Assembly: GCA_026413225.1 (NCBI GenBank)
Contig: CM048553.1
Location: forward strand, 129,522,190 to 129,586,189
Reading direction: 5' to 3'
DNA: 64,000 nt
From: Otis tarda
Lineage: Eukaryota > Chordata > Aves > Otidiformes > Otididae
In this document: piece after piece, positions 23,538 through 36,684 of the stretch
Numbering within the stretch: position 1 is the first letter of the stretch
How the letters are laid out: the number at the start of each line of letters is the position of its first letter
Translations under genes and position numbers: made by a program
Notes under the pieces: model-generated
What the model saw: only the letters and a program-made list of their open reading frames with translations
The model's database searches: none
What the model was told of the DNA's origin: nothing

Positions 23538-23650
23538 GGTCTGATCCAAAGCTTACTGAATTAAGGGGGAGTCCCGCTTGGGATTAGGCATCTCAGGACA
23601 AGTCTTGCTCCTTTTGAGGTCAATGAAGGTGTGCCATTGACTTAACTTAC
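23538..23650. repeat. Possible old amniote repeat fragment
   Basis: GGTCTGATCCAAAGCTTACTG, then GGGGGAGTC and later GAGGTCAATGAAGGTGTGCC with ATTGACTT, matches the order of motifs in an old repeat common in turtles, crocodiles and birds (GATCCAAAGCCYACTGAAGTCAATGGGAGTC ... CATTGACTTCAATGG). The call is made from memory of the motif, not from a search. Confidence 0.4.
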
Positions 23651-25794
23651 AGCAAGGAGAGACACAACAAGGTGACAGCCTATGAGCAGTGCGTATTTTA
23701 CAGGATCTGTGACAATAAATGGAGACAGCAAGAAATGTGCGGCAAGAAATGAAAACTATGGTTACCTAGTAAGTAAGGAGTATTATAGGTCAAATACTTT
23801 TGCACAGTACAGGCATACTTTACTATGTGAGTTTTTAAATTTTAGTAAATGCAGGTGTGCACTTCATCTCAGTCACCAATGAATATATTCTAGGCACAGT
23901 AATTTTTGCCTGGTCCTCACCCCAGAAAAGCTCTCTGTGAGTTCAGTAGAGGTTTTAACTGAGGCATGCAAGATTTGCCTCCCCTTTCACGTGTTCTCAT
24001 TCATAAACTTTTTAAGTACGATTAAGGCAAAGACGTCCAGAAGTTCGGCCATTTCAGACATGCACAGTGAGGAAATGAGAAGCAGTGTTGGGAATTAGGA
24101 GGAACAGGAATTTTGTCTATTCTACATCCCAGAGAAATCCTAAAGCTTGGTCCCCAAGCCACAGAGTTTCACGAGTCTGACATTCTTTGATTCAGAGTAA
24201 CATCTGAGTTTTTAGACCAGGCATTTATTGTGTAATCAATATTTTGTGAAAACTCCATTTTAGAAAAAGTTATTTTACTAATGCATAGTGAATAAAAATC
24301 AAAACAAAAATGTAGTTTGAAACTCTATGGCAAAGAGGTCTGAAGCAGAATAGACCTTCTCCAGAGGGGTCACGGTACATCCATTTTTCTCTGGAAAAGT
24401 CTTGTCTTTCACCTTGGAGTTTTTGTCTGGGAAGTAAAAACAGTCATCATTTCGTCTTCTAATTACAGTTGCTGGACCTGTAACAGCCTCCTTAGAGTAG
24501 CAGCAGCTCTGATCCACCTATCAGTTGTATGCAAGTCCTTGACAGATACCAGAATAAGCATGGATTTCAGTGGATGCAGTCCAGATTACAGCTGGATTGC
24601 ATAAGTGCTTACAGTTCAGCACCTTGCTGAACTGGGATATTAAGGACAAACCTAGCTGATCTGATGCCTTTTTACCTACATCTATGTTATATTGTTCTGT
24701 GCAGTGCACTTAAAATCAGAGGAGCCTTACTTTGGAATGACTGGGAATCAAGTGAACCCACAAATTTAATGTTTCTTTCAAACTGTTAGTGCACAAGCTC
24801 TTCCTTTCATTCTTGTTCATAGAATCCAAGAGCCTGGTTCTTCTCTCACACTTGTTTTATATTGTTGAAACTCATTTAGACTAAATCTGAAGTAAATGTA
24901 ATGTTTCTAGTGTAGATACAATACTATAAATTTAGGGTGAATGAGGTCAGGAATAAGTGGAATATCTAGGAGAAATGGAGAACCTGTGTCTGCCTAAAGA
25001 TACTGACTCAATTGCCTTTCATCTTCAAGAGTATTTTAAGTACCTTGCAGTAGCGTTATCAATAAGTATAACTCAGATTTTCCATTTGATATTTTATATC
25101 ACAGTTTGGCCCTGTGAATACAACTAGGGAGTAATTGCTTGGGATTGATTCTACAGGTCTTTCTTGGGCAAGTCATTCTTTCTCACATGAATATTTCCTT
25201 AAGGCTCAGTGTGACTGATCAAGTATAAAAGGTAGTTTAAATAAGTTAAGTAATTTAATAAATTACTAGTCAGTCACACTCTGTCCTTCATTTTTTGCAT
25301 AACCCCTGTTGATGTGCATCCACGGAAGGGCAAAATATTGGCCTGTGTGGCTCTGTGGCATGGGATTTACTTTCTTTAAAGCTATGTGAAACCTGATTGA
25401 GGTTGAAAGTGTTCTCCGTTAATTCTGTTTGTCACACTGCATGGCTCATTTGTCCTTATTTTATTTTGTTGATTTCTTTTTTCTTGGGGTTTGTTTTCTA
25501 GGGTATTTTTTCCTTTGCATTACTGACTGTAATATGAGGATTTCTCCTTTGTGAAAAGTACACTAATTTATCAGCTAACTAGTGGATTGTGGATTACAGA
25601 AGGTATAATTATGCAGCCTGACAGGAAATTGTGAGGAGCTTGTGTGCTGCATTCAGTAACTAATCCCCTAGGTGAAAAAATTTCTTTGGGAAAAAAAAAA
25701 AAAACAACCAACCAAGCATGAAAAGGCAAATTCAGGCCACTGATATTTATTTAGCTACCAGGTGAATTATTGCTACAATTGCTTGCCAAGAGAG

Positions 25795-25900
25795 GACACA
25801 CCTATTATACATTAGGAGCCTGATTCTTATTTTCCATAAGTCTGTTTTATATACAATTCACACTGATTCCTGCTCCTATTTAGACTTTGTAGAGCAGCTT
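25795..25900. repeat. Possible old amniote repeat fragment
   Basis: GAGCCTGATTCTTATTTTCC ... AAGTCTGTTTTATA ... TTCACACTGATTCCTGCTCC resembles GGCCTGATTCTCATTTACAC-type old repeats. It is strongly diverged. Confidence 0.3.
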
Positions 25901-28900
25901 AACAGTGGTCTTGGGTCATTATTCATGGCTTCAGAACAGAGCTGAGTGTCATATAAGGCGTTCCTTTGCAAGTCCTTATAAATTGTCTCCTAGATTGTCA
26001 CACAGTCTTCATTCAGTGGCGAACCCTAATTAATGGTACGCTACTGGTTACTTTGGGGTTGAAGGTCACATCATATAGGCTCAGAGGACTTTGGGAAAAC
26101 TTTTAGCTGGTTGGTTGTATTGCAAAGAGCTGTCACACATAAGAAGAGTGTATGTCAACAGCTGACTGATTGGACTAAGAATAAGTGTTCAAGTGAAAGA
26201 AACACTTTTTCTTATGTTTACATCCTTTGTTATGTTATATGAACAAAACACTTATCTTGCTTATGTTGTCTTCTCAGTTTAGGTTTATGTGTTCTGTGTT
26301 ACCCTGATTTTGTTAAGGTTACTCCCTACAAAAGCTTGTATTCTATGTACTTTCACATCTAACGACAGGCCAAAGATGAAGATGACAGAGAATTAAGACT
26401 GTATCTTTTCTGAAGTGTTAGGAATAGTTTTTGTACTATTTTAATTCCCACAAGTTTTTGTATTGCATATAGTATACCTCACAGTGTTACAACATCCATT
26501 GAAGATAAGTGGTGTTTTCTGTCTGGTTTCAACTTATTTTTGGGGAGAATCCTGTTACGAGCCTTTATCTGAATGTGCTACCAGGAATGTTATAGTTTGC
26601 ATTGTCATTCCCAATACTCTAAAGACACATGGCTGCTGAAACTAAGTTATGGTAAAGCACAGAGGATGGTCACTGGTAATAAATACATATCTTCATCTCA
26701 CCGTCGTTTCTGGCCAGGACACTTATTACCGTTCTTTGCTTTTAAGGTGAAGTTATTTTTTGTGCCAAACGATAAAGTCAGTCAATGTGACTGTAAGACA
26801 AAGAGATTGTATTTGATCCTAGTCATTCATATTTAATAACTAAAGTGTTTTAATGTCTTGAAAGGTAAGTGAATATATTGTTTTTTCAATAGATATTATA
26901 TCAAGCAACACAGTAGACTGGCAGTAGTTAATTGATTTTGTTTTAAGAGCTTATGTATGCTCACTGCTGAGTTGATCATTAAAAGATTATTTACCTTCTT
27001 TATACCGCTTAGATGAAGTATCATGTAACCCATGATTCAGCATTTTTGGCCAGCCTCAGTGTCACGGGAATAGAGCTACCCTCTGATCTATCTTGCTCCA
27101 GAGGTGTTTAATACCTCAGTTACATACAAGTTCCCTCCAGCCCTGAGATCTTATCTGTGGTGTGCTGAAAGGTCTTGGTGTAAACTTATTAAAAGAACTT
27201 ACTACAAACTGCTATTGGAATAAAATGAGTAAAACATCCTTTGAACTGACCTGTTTATTATTGACACTTAATTCTCAGTAAATCAGATGCTTAAGTTTTG
27301 GAAGCAGTGCCAGGGGCAAAGATGCCCTGGTCATGCTCAGACAGTCTATCGCTGGCTTCAAGCACTGGCACCAGGGAACATCTCCATTCATTGTATGAAC
27401 AGAGAGGGAAGAGATCTTTCCTTCCTAGAGCTGTAAGAAGGGGCTTCACTGACTCTGATTTTATGGATACATTAGGGAAAAGTAAAGGAGATTCATGTTA
27501 AAGGGGGGAAAAAGCAATTTTTAAAATTGAGGAAATCCATTTTCCATATTTGGAAATAAGATTTAATTGGTAATGTTTTGTAAAATGAAGTTTTAAAGTA
27601 ACAACTAGAGTGTGTCTGCACTTGTGACACAATTCACAGAATCACACAGTAGCTTTTGCACAGAGGAACGTGCTAGGATTTAGAACAGGCATGATTACAG
27701 TGAATTACCAGCAGATACAGTCTTCATGAGAAGAGTTATCCTTTGCCATAATGGGTAGAGAGCATTATTCCAATTTACCCCAGCCCCACGAGTCCTCCTT
27801 AAGTTAGGAGAACAATTTAACTCTGCGACGACTGCTTTTTTTTTTTTTTTACTGCTGCTCATATCCTATTTTTTATAGCTGTCAAGTTGAGTACAGCCCA
27901 GCATCAGTTGCATATACCTTCTAAAATATGTACTGCAGTATTTCTGGTTAGGAGGATAATGTTTTGGGCATTACAGCATGCCCCTCGGTAACATCAGAGG
28001 CATCTCGCAAGCTGGATTTGCAGCTGTGACATGTCACTTAAGCTGTGTCATGCCTGAGTAGACAGACCGGGGTGTTGTGCCTTTCCCTTCACCCGCAGAT
28101 CGTATGTCCTAAAAATGTTGCATTTCCGTTCCGTATTTTCATAAGCAGCTGCCAGCGCATTGTCTTCTCTCACGTCAGATACTTGGAAACAATCAGACGT
28201 CAGGGAGCTATGCTAATAAATTAAATGATGTGGAGGTGATGTTATTTGAAGGATTAACCGGACCAAATCTGTTGGAAGCAAAGGGCTGCACTTACTATCT
28301 GGATGAGCAGGCTCCATCTCGCTTTTGTAAAGCTGAGAGTGAAACAAATCTGTATGATAACCTGTGAATTGGCCATTCTGTTTGCATCTCTGATTTTGTT
28401 GCAACATGTAGAAGAGCAAAAAACTGCTGCCAAGTGACCAGGAAGCTGAAGAGATTTCTGCATGCTACTTATTTCAGAAAAAAAAAACCTGCTATTTATC
28501 ATGACATAAGGCAGACTCATGAGTTTTCTGTTTGACGAAGGTATGTGAATATTTGATACGTAGCACTGAACCCCAGGTCCTTTGAGGGAATTTTGAAAAC
28601 AAGCATGTGACATGGGCACAGCTGTTTCAAAGTGACTTTGAGATTGCAGATGTATCCCAATAGAGTCTTTTTACGAAGCCACCACAGTCTGCTCTTTACA
28701 TGCCTTGGTAGCTCTCTCTTTGGGGAGGCATGCAATAAGGTCAGGTTTACAAGTGGGATAATTAAGTGTATTTCCAGTTAAATGTATTTGATTTGCAACA
28801 GTGAGGACCCAGACAACAGGCCTACATTTGAGTTGTTTGGTTAAGTGTACAGTATCCTTTCCACATGAATGTTACGGCATTATGAGTGAATGAATACCTG

Positions 28901-30658
28901 TACTCCACGTGCCATACCTGAGACAGGTCTTCTAGTGTTTTTGAGCACCAGTGGAAAGGGGTAAGTTGTCTTGGAAAAGCACACTTAAGACAGTCTAACC
29001 ATTCAGTCTACATATTAGCAAACTAGCCCTTATTTCCACAAAGCATATTTGTTGGAGCTTTTAGACATGCATATCCTAAGTATATATAATATGAATGGAT
29101 GACCCTGTTTTTAAACGCATAATACTGCACAATGCGAAAACGTCTGAGCTGGTGGAGGCAATCAGAGCAGTGGTTTTCTCTCAGTACTTAACACCTACAA
29201 GCTGCCTGAATCATATTTGCTGAATTTTCAAGTCATCTTTTAGCTACTTGTTATAAATATTCATAGAGGTTTTCTTCTAAAATCTAAGGAAAGGCACGGG
29301 CCAGAACATGGGATGCAAACCTGAAGTCTGAGGAAATTTTTATCTGAATGACATGTTGAACTCCTGAGGTTGTGCGAGCCTTACCTGATCTCTGAGGCTC
29401 AGGTTCATTCCTCACTGAGAACCTTTTATGCTTGCTGCTTCTGGGAAATGGTATTGTGTTCCCCTAAGCTCCTGCCTAAAAACTGACACTTCACTGAACT
29501 AATAGAAAATATCTTCTAGGATTATCTAAGCTTTTCTGTTCTAGCCTCTAAAAAGCAAGTTAAATAAAAGTCCAACAGGAGCAAAGTCCTTCACAAAACA
29601 GCTCTTAAAGGGAGGGGTTTTTTTTATTGCCAAGGGAGTAATGAGCTTCACTACAGAAGGCACTTTTGTTATCCGAAGTTCAGTGCCTTCACTCGTCTTT
29701 CACTGGGTCCCTCCTGATGCAACCACAAGGGTTAGACATTGCTTTAAATAGCTCAGATATGGCACACACTAGAGCTGTTCCAAGGACAGCCAAGTTACAG
29801 TGCCAGTTTCGGGTGTCACTGGCCACTTGCAGAATACCCCGCCAGAAGGGGCTGCTGGCATGCTTTGGGACAATCCAGCTTGCCTTGATTTAATGTATTG
29901 TTAGAAATGGTATTTTTTGTGAACTTCTGAGATGGTCCCATTTTTTTTTTACTTCTTCAGTTAGGTTTCTGTGACAGATAACAATGGCATCAAGTTTGGT
30001 TTGCAAACTCACATTCATATAGTTTGTTGCCTGTAATCTCCTTTTGGATTGCTTACTGAAGGCTCTTCAGGTGATCTGGATGTTCTGCTTTATTGAAGCA
30101 TCTGCCATTGTGTTTGACTTTGCGGGAGGTTTTTCTGAAGAACAGTGATATTGCTAAATTAAAGTAGTTAAGGTAATTCTTTTGCAGACTGCAAGAGATC
30201 ATCTGAAGATGTTCTGAGAAGAACTATGAATTCATTTCCATTTCTATTATTTTCACAAAGCCTTTATAATCTTATATATTATCTCTTAAAATATATTTTT
30301 GATATAAATTCTTTTGTGAATTTAAGTGCCATTTGAAAAAAAAAAACTGTTCCAAAAGTATCTTGGTCTGTGGTTTATGTATGCAAATACATTTTGTGAG
30401 ATTATAGCACAGGAAAGCTTGACTAATGCCCTTGAATTTTGTCAAAACACTGGCATTGATTTCAAAGTGCTTTGTGCATTCTGCACAAAAAGACAAAACA
30501 TCTGATGTGAAAAGAGTACATAGGTGTATGGCCAGTCCTGTTTGACTGAACCCTACAGCCTTTATTAGAATTCAAGCAGGAGGGACAAAGGACTTAGACA
30601 TAACATGCAGCTGAGGCTGTAAGTTTGAGCTGTATCTGATCAGAAGTTAGTTCTGTAC

Positions 30659-31270
30659 TTAGCAGCCCTTCAGGCCAGCGTGGTGCAGTTTAGTCTCTTT
30701 ACTGGCGATACATAAGGTAATTGCAGGAATGGCGAGCACTTGCAGTCCCGTGGCAGGAATTGTAAATAGCCGCTTCTGCATCTCCAACTCAGATGGCTGG
30801 AAACCCACGTAAAGCTCTGTGGATGGGCAGGCCATGCTCATGAATCCAACATGAGGACCAAAAGCCTGGAGCAATTTTGAGAAGTTCCCCACTGTCCTGG
30901 CAGAAGAACCCTTCACACTGAGCACAGGCGGCTTCTCATGACTTTCCTTTGGCCTGTGGCCTGTGTATGGTTGACATTTTTTCTTTCATCTTATGATTAA
31001 AGATTTTCTATGTCATTTTACAGTCTGTTACCTAACTGCATGTCTGTGCAGTGCAATTTGCTGTGTTTGTCAGTGTTTAGCTGAGGTCAGGAGAGTGGCA
31101 TCGGGTCCGTGAGAGAGCTGGTTCCACAGGAGGTAAGCCTGCAACATGAGGTAGAAGGTCCTGTGGATCACCTTGATGAGCAGCTTGTGTGTTGGGAGGA
31201 AAGGGAATGTTTCTCCAGGCAGGATTAGAAATGTAGATTGGTATTCTGTTACTTTAGTAAATGATAACAT
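30659..31270 (-). other. Unrecognised coding-looking patch, minus strand
   Basis: Two minus-strand open stretches lie close together: 31270-31070 (contains PGETFPFLPTHKLLIKV) and about 30985-30659 (contains LLQAFGPHVGFMSMACPST). Both look less like random AT-rich translation than other frames in the intron, and local GC is higher. No ATG or good splice sites bound them, and a stop-rich gap separates them. I do not recognise the protein. It could be a decayed processed pseudogene or retroelement piece, or chance. Confidence 0.2.
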
Positions 31271-31819
31271 GCAGGCTTGAAGTTGAAGACAGAAGTGTGG
31301 TGTGGCTTCATGCTAGAGTGAAGTTCATTATAAAAGACAAAATCTGACAGAAGTCACAATTATTTTTGACAAGAAATAGAATTAAAAATTCCTACACTTC
31401 TACTGTTTATTCTGTCAAAGGTCAATAAATAATATAGAAACAAAGCTGGACAGAGCCAACCAATTATTTTAGAAAGTATGCAAGCTAAATCCTGTGAACT
31501 GAATGCTAAGTAATAGAATTTCTCTAGGTCTCTTTAATGTTTTTTAAGTTGACTTAAAAGTGGATTTTTCGAAATAGTAAAACAAAGGGAAAAAAAAAAC
31601 TTCATATGTTGATTTATAAGGCCACTAGAGTGGCCTGTTAGGAAGCTACAGAGAGAGCAGTGTAATGCTTGCCCTTTCTTCACCTGTCAGTTAATAGGCG
31701 TAGTGGTTAGGGGATTGATTAGATACAGTTACTGGTGAAAAAGTCTCCCTGTCCTCTAGTTGAATATTAGGATATAGTAGTGAGCACTCAGAAGTGAAAC
31801 ATTTTCACCAGAAATATAT

Positions 31820-31824
31820 TCATT
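31820..31824 (+). repeat. Target-site duplication, left copy (TCATT)
   Basis: TCATT directly precedes the LTR terminus TG at 31825. It is identical to TCATT at 32965-32969, directly after the other terminus CA. Confidence 0.85.
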
Positions 31825-32964
31825 TGTCGTAGTTCAGCCCCAATCAGGACCAGACTACGCAGTCTCTCTCTCACTCCCCCTACCCTCCAAGAGAATAGGG
31901 AGAAATAATATAAGGAAAAACGGCTCGAGGTTTGAGATAAGGACAGGGAGAAAATCCTTAAAGTTACCGTTATGGGCAAAACAGACTCGACTTGGGGAAA
32001 ACTATTCATTTATTACTACAAACAGCAGGATAATGAGGCAGAGAACAAGATAACCTCCCCCCATTAACATTATCTCTACTACCTTCACCCCTCCGAGCAG
32101 CACGGGGAGAAGAGGGAATGGGGGTTGCGGTCAGTTCATCACGCATTGTTTTATGCTGCTGCTTCATAGTCGGGGGAAGAACTCCTCACATTCCTCCCCT
32201 GCTCCGTTGTGGGGTCCCACCCATATGCCACAGTCCTTCCTGAAACTGCTCTGGCGTGGGTCATCTCTTCCACGGGGTGCAGTCTCTCCAGAACGGCTGC
32301 CCCAGTGGGCCCTCCACGGGCCACAGCCTCCTTCAGGCATCCACCTCCCCCGGTACGGGGTCCTTCACGGGCTGCAGGTGGATCTCTGCCCGTCCATGGA
32401 CCTCCATGGGCTGCAGGGGGACAACCTGCTCCACCATGGTCATCACCACAGGCTGCAGGGGAATCTTGGCCAGGAGCCGCATTACTTCTCCCCCTCCTTC
32501 TTCACTGATCTTGGCATCTGCAGCTGTTCCTCTCACAAGAAAAGTTCTTCACAACAGGCTGGCAGACGCCTCTCAGAATCTCTTCACATCATCCATCTCA
32601 TCTCCTCTCCACTTCTTGCAGCCGGGCTGGGCCAAGTAGGGCCCAGTCGGCCGCCTGGCGAGAGGCCAGAGGGTGAGGCCTGCAAGGCCCATGAGGCCTG
32701 CGCCTCCCCCTCTGCGCCTCTGCCCCTGCTCAGATTCTTCACATCTTCTCTTCTCTTCTTTTTTTTTTCCCCTGTTTTCCCCTTCTTAAATACGTTATCG
32801 CAGAGGCGTTATCACAGAACATTCTGCTACCAATCGGCTCGGCCTTGGCCAGCAGCTGGTCCGCCCTAGGCCCGGCCGAGTCCACTGAACAAAGAGGAGC
32901 AACTTCTAGCAGTTTCCTACAGAAGCTACCACCTTAAAACCTAACACTAAACAAAACCACAACA
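31825..32964 (-). mobile_element. Solo LTR of an avian endogenous retrovirus, 1140 bp, minus strand
   Basis: On the + strand the element begins TGTCGTAG and ends CCACAACA, which gives imperfect inverted termini (TGTCGTAG / TGTTGTGG) with TG...CA ends. It is flanked by a perfect 5-bp duplication, TCATT. A 5-bp duplication fits ERVL/class III-type elements. On the minus strand a TATTTAAG TATA-like box (32785-32792) precedes an AATAAA signal (32009-32014), so the LTR reads minus, opposite to KCNB2. The TAGTTCAGCCCC and GTTTGAGATAAGGACAG stretches are like those in LTRs I recall from bird genomes. No gag, pol or env sequence and no second LTR are seen, so the provirus was probably reduced by LTR-LTR recombination. 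The 238-codon + strand frame inside is fortuitous. Confidence 0.88.
32366..32470. repeat. Tandem 39-42 bp units inside the LTR
   Basis: The motif GGGCTGCAGG (third copy AGGCTGCAGG) recurs at 32369, 32408 and 32450, with CCATGG-containing spacers in two units. It is a short degenerate array in the U3 part of the LTR. Confidence 0.7.
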
Positions 32965-32969
32965 TCATT
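32965..32969 (+). repeat. Target-site duplication, right copy (TCATT)
   Basis: Matches 31820-31824 exactly and abuts the LTR terminus ACA. Confidence 0.85.
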
Positions 32970-35900
32970 CCACCAACTCTGATAGTGGACATGTGTCCTG
33001 GTCCCACATTAGCCTTGTGCACTGAGTTTTCGGCTTCTCGTCATGATTGTATTTTCGTAAGAGGAGGTGGGTGCACCGTGAAAAATGAACAAAGTAATCT
33101 CACTCAGAGAGGAAAATAAGGATGTGAAGTTCTGAAAAAAACATGAGATAAGAAAGAAAGGAAAAAAAAAGGAAGATACTTCTAATTGAAAACAACTTAT
33201 TTAGCTGAAAAAAATATTCCTAGCAAATTTCAACCAGCCTGAAGTCTGCTTCAGTGTTCTTGGTCAAGTCACTCACATTTTTTGTGGTTCTGTTTGGCCA
33301 TTTTTAAGTGGGAAAATTCAGCCCAGGATCACAGACATACAGATAGGAGCAATTTCTTAATTGCTACTTGCATTTAGTTTCTTATGGTAAATACTGTATT
33401 TTGTAAGTACTTTTGCTAGCCAGCATTTGACCCTCAGATTAACCCTTACACATCCTTCAGTGAACTTGATACTCATTTATTGTAATCTGAATTTTAGGCT
33501 GGTATATTCTGCTACCTGATGGTGAGGTTGATGTGCATAGATTTCATTCTAGACTACATATGGAAAATTAACCCAAGAAGCTGTAGCTGCTGCAACAACA
33601 GTGAAGTGGTGAATAATTCCTCTGATCTTTTCAGTAGCTTCTTCAGTCTGTTGAATTCAGGAAGAATCAATGCAGTCTGTTACGTACTTGTAGTTTTGGA
33701 TGAAATAAGTATGTTGAAGAGAGAGGGGTTTTTAACTAGAGTAGCAAACTGGAGATGAGAGGTCTTGGGCTGAAGGATAATCTGCTTGATGAGTGTATTA
33801 TAGAGAGAATAGAGGAGGGTTAGACATGCTATTTAGGAAGCTTTCTTAGCACTTGTTAACACCAGCAGTGATGGGATGGCAAGACGAGTCTTATTACAAT
33901 ATTGTGCCATTGATGTTAGCAATGCCTGTATGGATAATAAGCTCTTCTGAAATACTTTTCTTCTCTGAAAGCACATTAATTTCCTTTGAAGAGAGCTGAT
34001 GTGTCTGACTCACAAGCCTCCTTCCCTCTCAGACGTATTTCTGTCATTATTTGAAAACAAATTTTTTAGTTTATGAGGGTATGAATTTGAAAACATAAAC
34101 CTAATCTTGGAAATATATTGCACTGAATCCCTGATAACATGTCTGATGCGTTGCAGCAGAACCACGTTCACGTTAACCTAACTTCAGCATTTCTAACTCT
34201 GGCATTGTCTGTTTCCTCCCTAATTCGATTTCAAACCAAAACCCAACCCTTACCTAAGCCCAGGTTCCTGAGAAGGAGGCCACCATCGATCAGTGGTGAA
34301 CAGAGCACGGTTGCGAGCAGGGTTTTATTGCTGCCAATCTTTCACTGAGGCGTCCTCCCTGAAGGCTTCTCTGGAAAGGGAAGGATGCAGCTGCAAAGGG
34401 CACTGTGCAGGCACAGATGTCTTCTGCTTGTGAAGTCAGGCTGAAAGCTGGTGTGCAAGCTGCGGGAGAGCCCATGTCAGTCACTGCAAGCAGCAGGCAC
34501 AACTGCAAATCTGTTTGATGGGTTTTCCCCCTCCCTTTCTAAAAGGGAAGATGGGAAGAAAATTTTCCAAAGCTCTGAACCTTTCCCAACGTTCCAGTTA
34601 TGCGAAAAGGAGTGTTATGCATCTGGAGCTAGGCTCTACTCAAGAGTGGTCTTTCCAGGAGGAGCAGTGCTTCAAAGGAGTATGCTAACTGGGGAATCCT
34701 GGGGGCAGATCAGTTTGCCTACAGCGTGCACATGGTAACCATCCCTTGACCTCTGTGATGGATGGAAGAAGCGGTTCTCTCCCATGCTTCCTCCACTACT
34801 TTGTCTTAGGCAAATAGCACTTACAGGCACAGAAGTGAGACTAAACCTGCACAGAGTAAAACTTAAAAGAAGAATGGAGGTTTTTAATTGGATTTCCCTT
34901 TTTCTTTTCCCATGCCTGTATAAGTACAGTTTCTCTTCCCTATTATACGTGCATGAAGGAGTCAATTAGAAAGGAGTCACACAAACACCTACAGTGCTGA
35001 CTTTCTGTTTTCTTAAGATCTGTATAGAATACTCTCACAATACTTTTACTATTTTTGCTAAAATGTTCGTATTTTAATATTACCTTAACTGTTTTTTCAA
35101 AACTTCTCTAAAGTGAAATCTCCCCTCCAGAGGGGTGTTCACTTAAGTCTCCTGAAGTGTTTAGAGCAGAAAGGCAAATGCTCATTGACCCTGGTGTCAG
35201 TGTTACTGCACTGCCATAACATTGATCTAGTGTGTAAGAAAAAAGGAAGATACATTTTTCAGTGGATGAAAAAGCCTGATAAATTTATACATTGATGTCA
35301 AATACCTTGGCATTCATTGTTTGGTGAGTTGTTACGGATAAGGTAGATTTCCTAGGCTTAAGGGTGCTATTTTGAAACGCAGTTGCTGTTAAAGGAGATT
35401 TACAGTACTCTCAAAAAATGACAGTGAGATAATAGATCAAAATGAAGAAGTAAAACACAGAGCTAGGTTGTATCTGAACAACAAAAGCAGTCCTTTTTTT
35501 CCCGTTCCATGTAAAATCTGTAGTCATGGTTGTGCCAGTGAATGCTGTTTCTTTTGCGGAACAGTACGGATCTCCAGTGTAGATCTTTGACCATAGGAAG
35601 CCCTGCAGGCTCACAGGCGTGGTGATGCTGAGAGCTCAGGAAACCTGTATCAGCAGCAAGATGCATGTTGTTTGGAATAACACAATCAATTTAGGTACCT
35701 ATGTTTGCATCCTGTATAAGCAACATAATGTTTGAGCTGTAGAGCTGACACTATTTCATACAGTAAGGGTTCAAGAAAAATGGAATAGGCAGTCTAAGTC
35801 ACCAGATAATTTTCCTAAGGCTAGAAGAGATCAGCAGAAAAGATGACCAAGGGCAAGGTAGGGAGTAAGAGAAAAATAGTCACCAAGTATCTAAATGTCC

Positions 35901-36684
35901 TGATGTCCTAGTCCATAGTAGGGTTTTGGCACCTACAAGCCATGGCAATATTACTCAATTCTTTGTAATAACCCTTAGCTCAATATCTCATGTAACTTTT
36001 TCTTTCTATTATCAGATCTTGTGGCCAGAAGAGAAGGTAGTGGCCATGTGATTTCATACAAAGATTCTCTGTTTGTCTTAATTTATAGCACAGAAATATA
36101 TAGTGACAGCCATCTACTGAAAGAGGAGGTCTGATGATGAACCTATTCGTGAGTGAGACCATTCCTTTTGTGAAAGCAAAGCAGCATTTTCTCCAGCTGT
36201 GTAGGACAGAATTTTAAACCAAGCAGGGGACAGCTGTTCCCTCATGTTTACTGACAGCTCGTGCATATGCGTTAGGCATACGCATGTAAAAATTGCTGTG
36301 CAAAGTGAGGTGCTTTGCAGCTGTGCTAGGTCACATAAGCCTGTAACCACATCAGCCCAAAATCTAGGTACCCCAGAGAGGGGTATATGCTGTGCTTGAG
36401 AAAAATGTAATTATATTGCCAGGTTTTTTGTTGTCTAAAACACTCCTACTAAAGATTTAGTGTCACAAGCTCAGCTCTGGAGTGAAAATACATCTATTAA
36501 AGAAAGTATGAACATCTTATAGTATTTGGGGAGTAAAGTTAATGGGCCTTGCTTACAAATTAAATGCAGACAAGTAGATGTGTGTTCTCATCTGTCCCTA
36601 ATGTCATTGTTTTAGTAGTGAATACCTTGTAATATTGAGTGATTTGAGATTTATAGTCATTTACAGGGCAGAGGAGCCTTGTTG
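32970..36684 (+). other. KCNB2: KCNB2 intron 2, 33.0-36.7 kb, nothing recognised
   Basis: AT-rich intronic sequence. Open frames are below 100 codons and without domains. A GC-richer piece at 34270-34500 includes a minus-strand AATAAA near 34325, but there is not enough to call an LTR. Confidence 0.6.

Larger units (their letters stand above)
20820..31819 (+). other. KCNB2: KCNB2 intron 2, first 11 kb
   Basis: The intron opens with the donor AAG|GTAGGA at 20819/20820. The sequence is AT-rich with no recognisable exon: no stretch encodes the S1 sequence expected after ...VAAK. It holds a TA-rich simple repeat (21396-21520), a GC-rich patch (22200-22590), degraded old amniote repeats (about 20965, 23538, 25795), A/T homopolymers (25690, 27836) and an unexplained coding-looking patch at 30659-31270. 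Confidence 0.7.

Noticed and set aside
27630-27660. CR1 tail suggested by CACAGAATCACACAG
   Set aside because: Only the octamer-like tail is present. No CR1 body follows on either strand.
32153-32869. 238-codon + strand open frame
   Set aside because: It lies wholly inside the solo LTR, on the strand opposite to the LTR's own orientation. It contains the tandem GGGCTGCAGG units and does not resemble gag, pol or env.
34270-34500. Third LTR, suggested by a minus-strand AATAAA at about 34325 in GC-richer DNA
   Set aside because: A single hexamer without a TATA box, TG...CA ends or target duplication is not enough.
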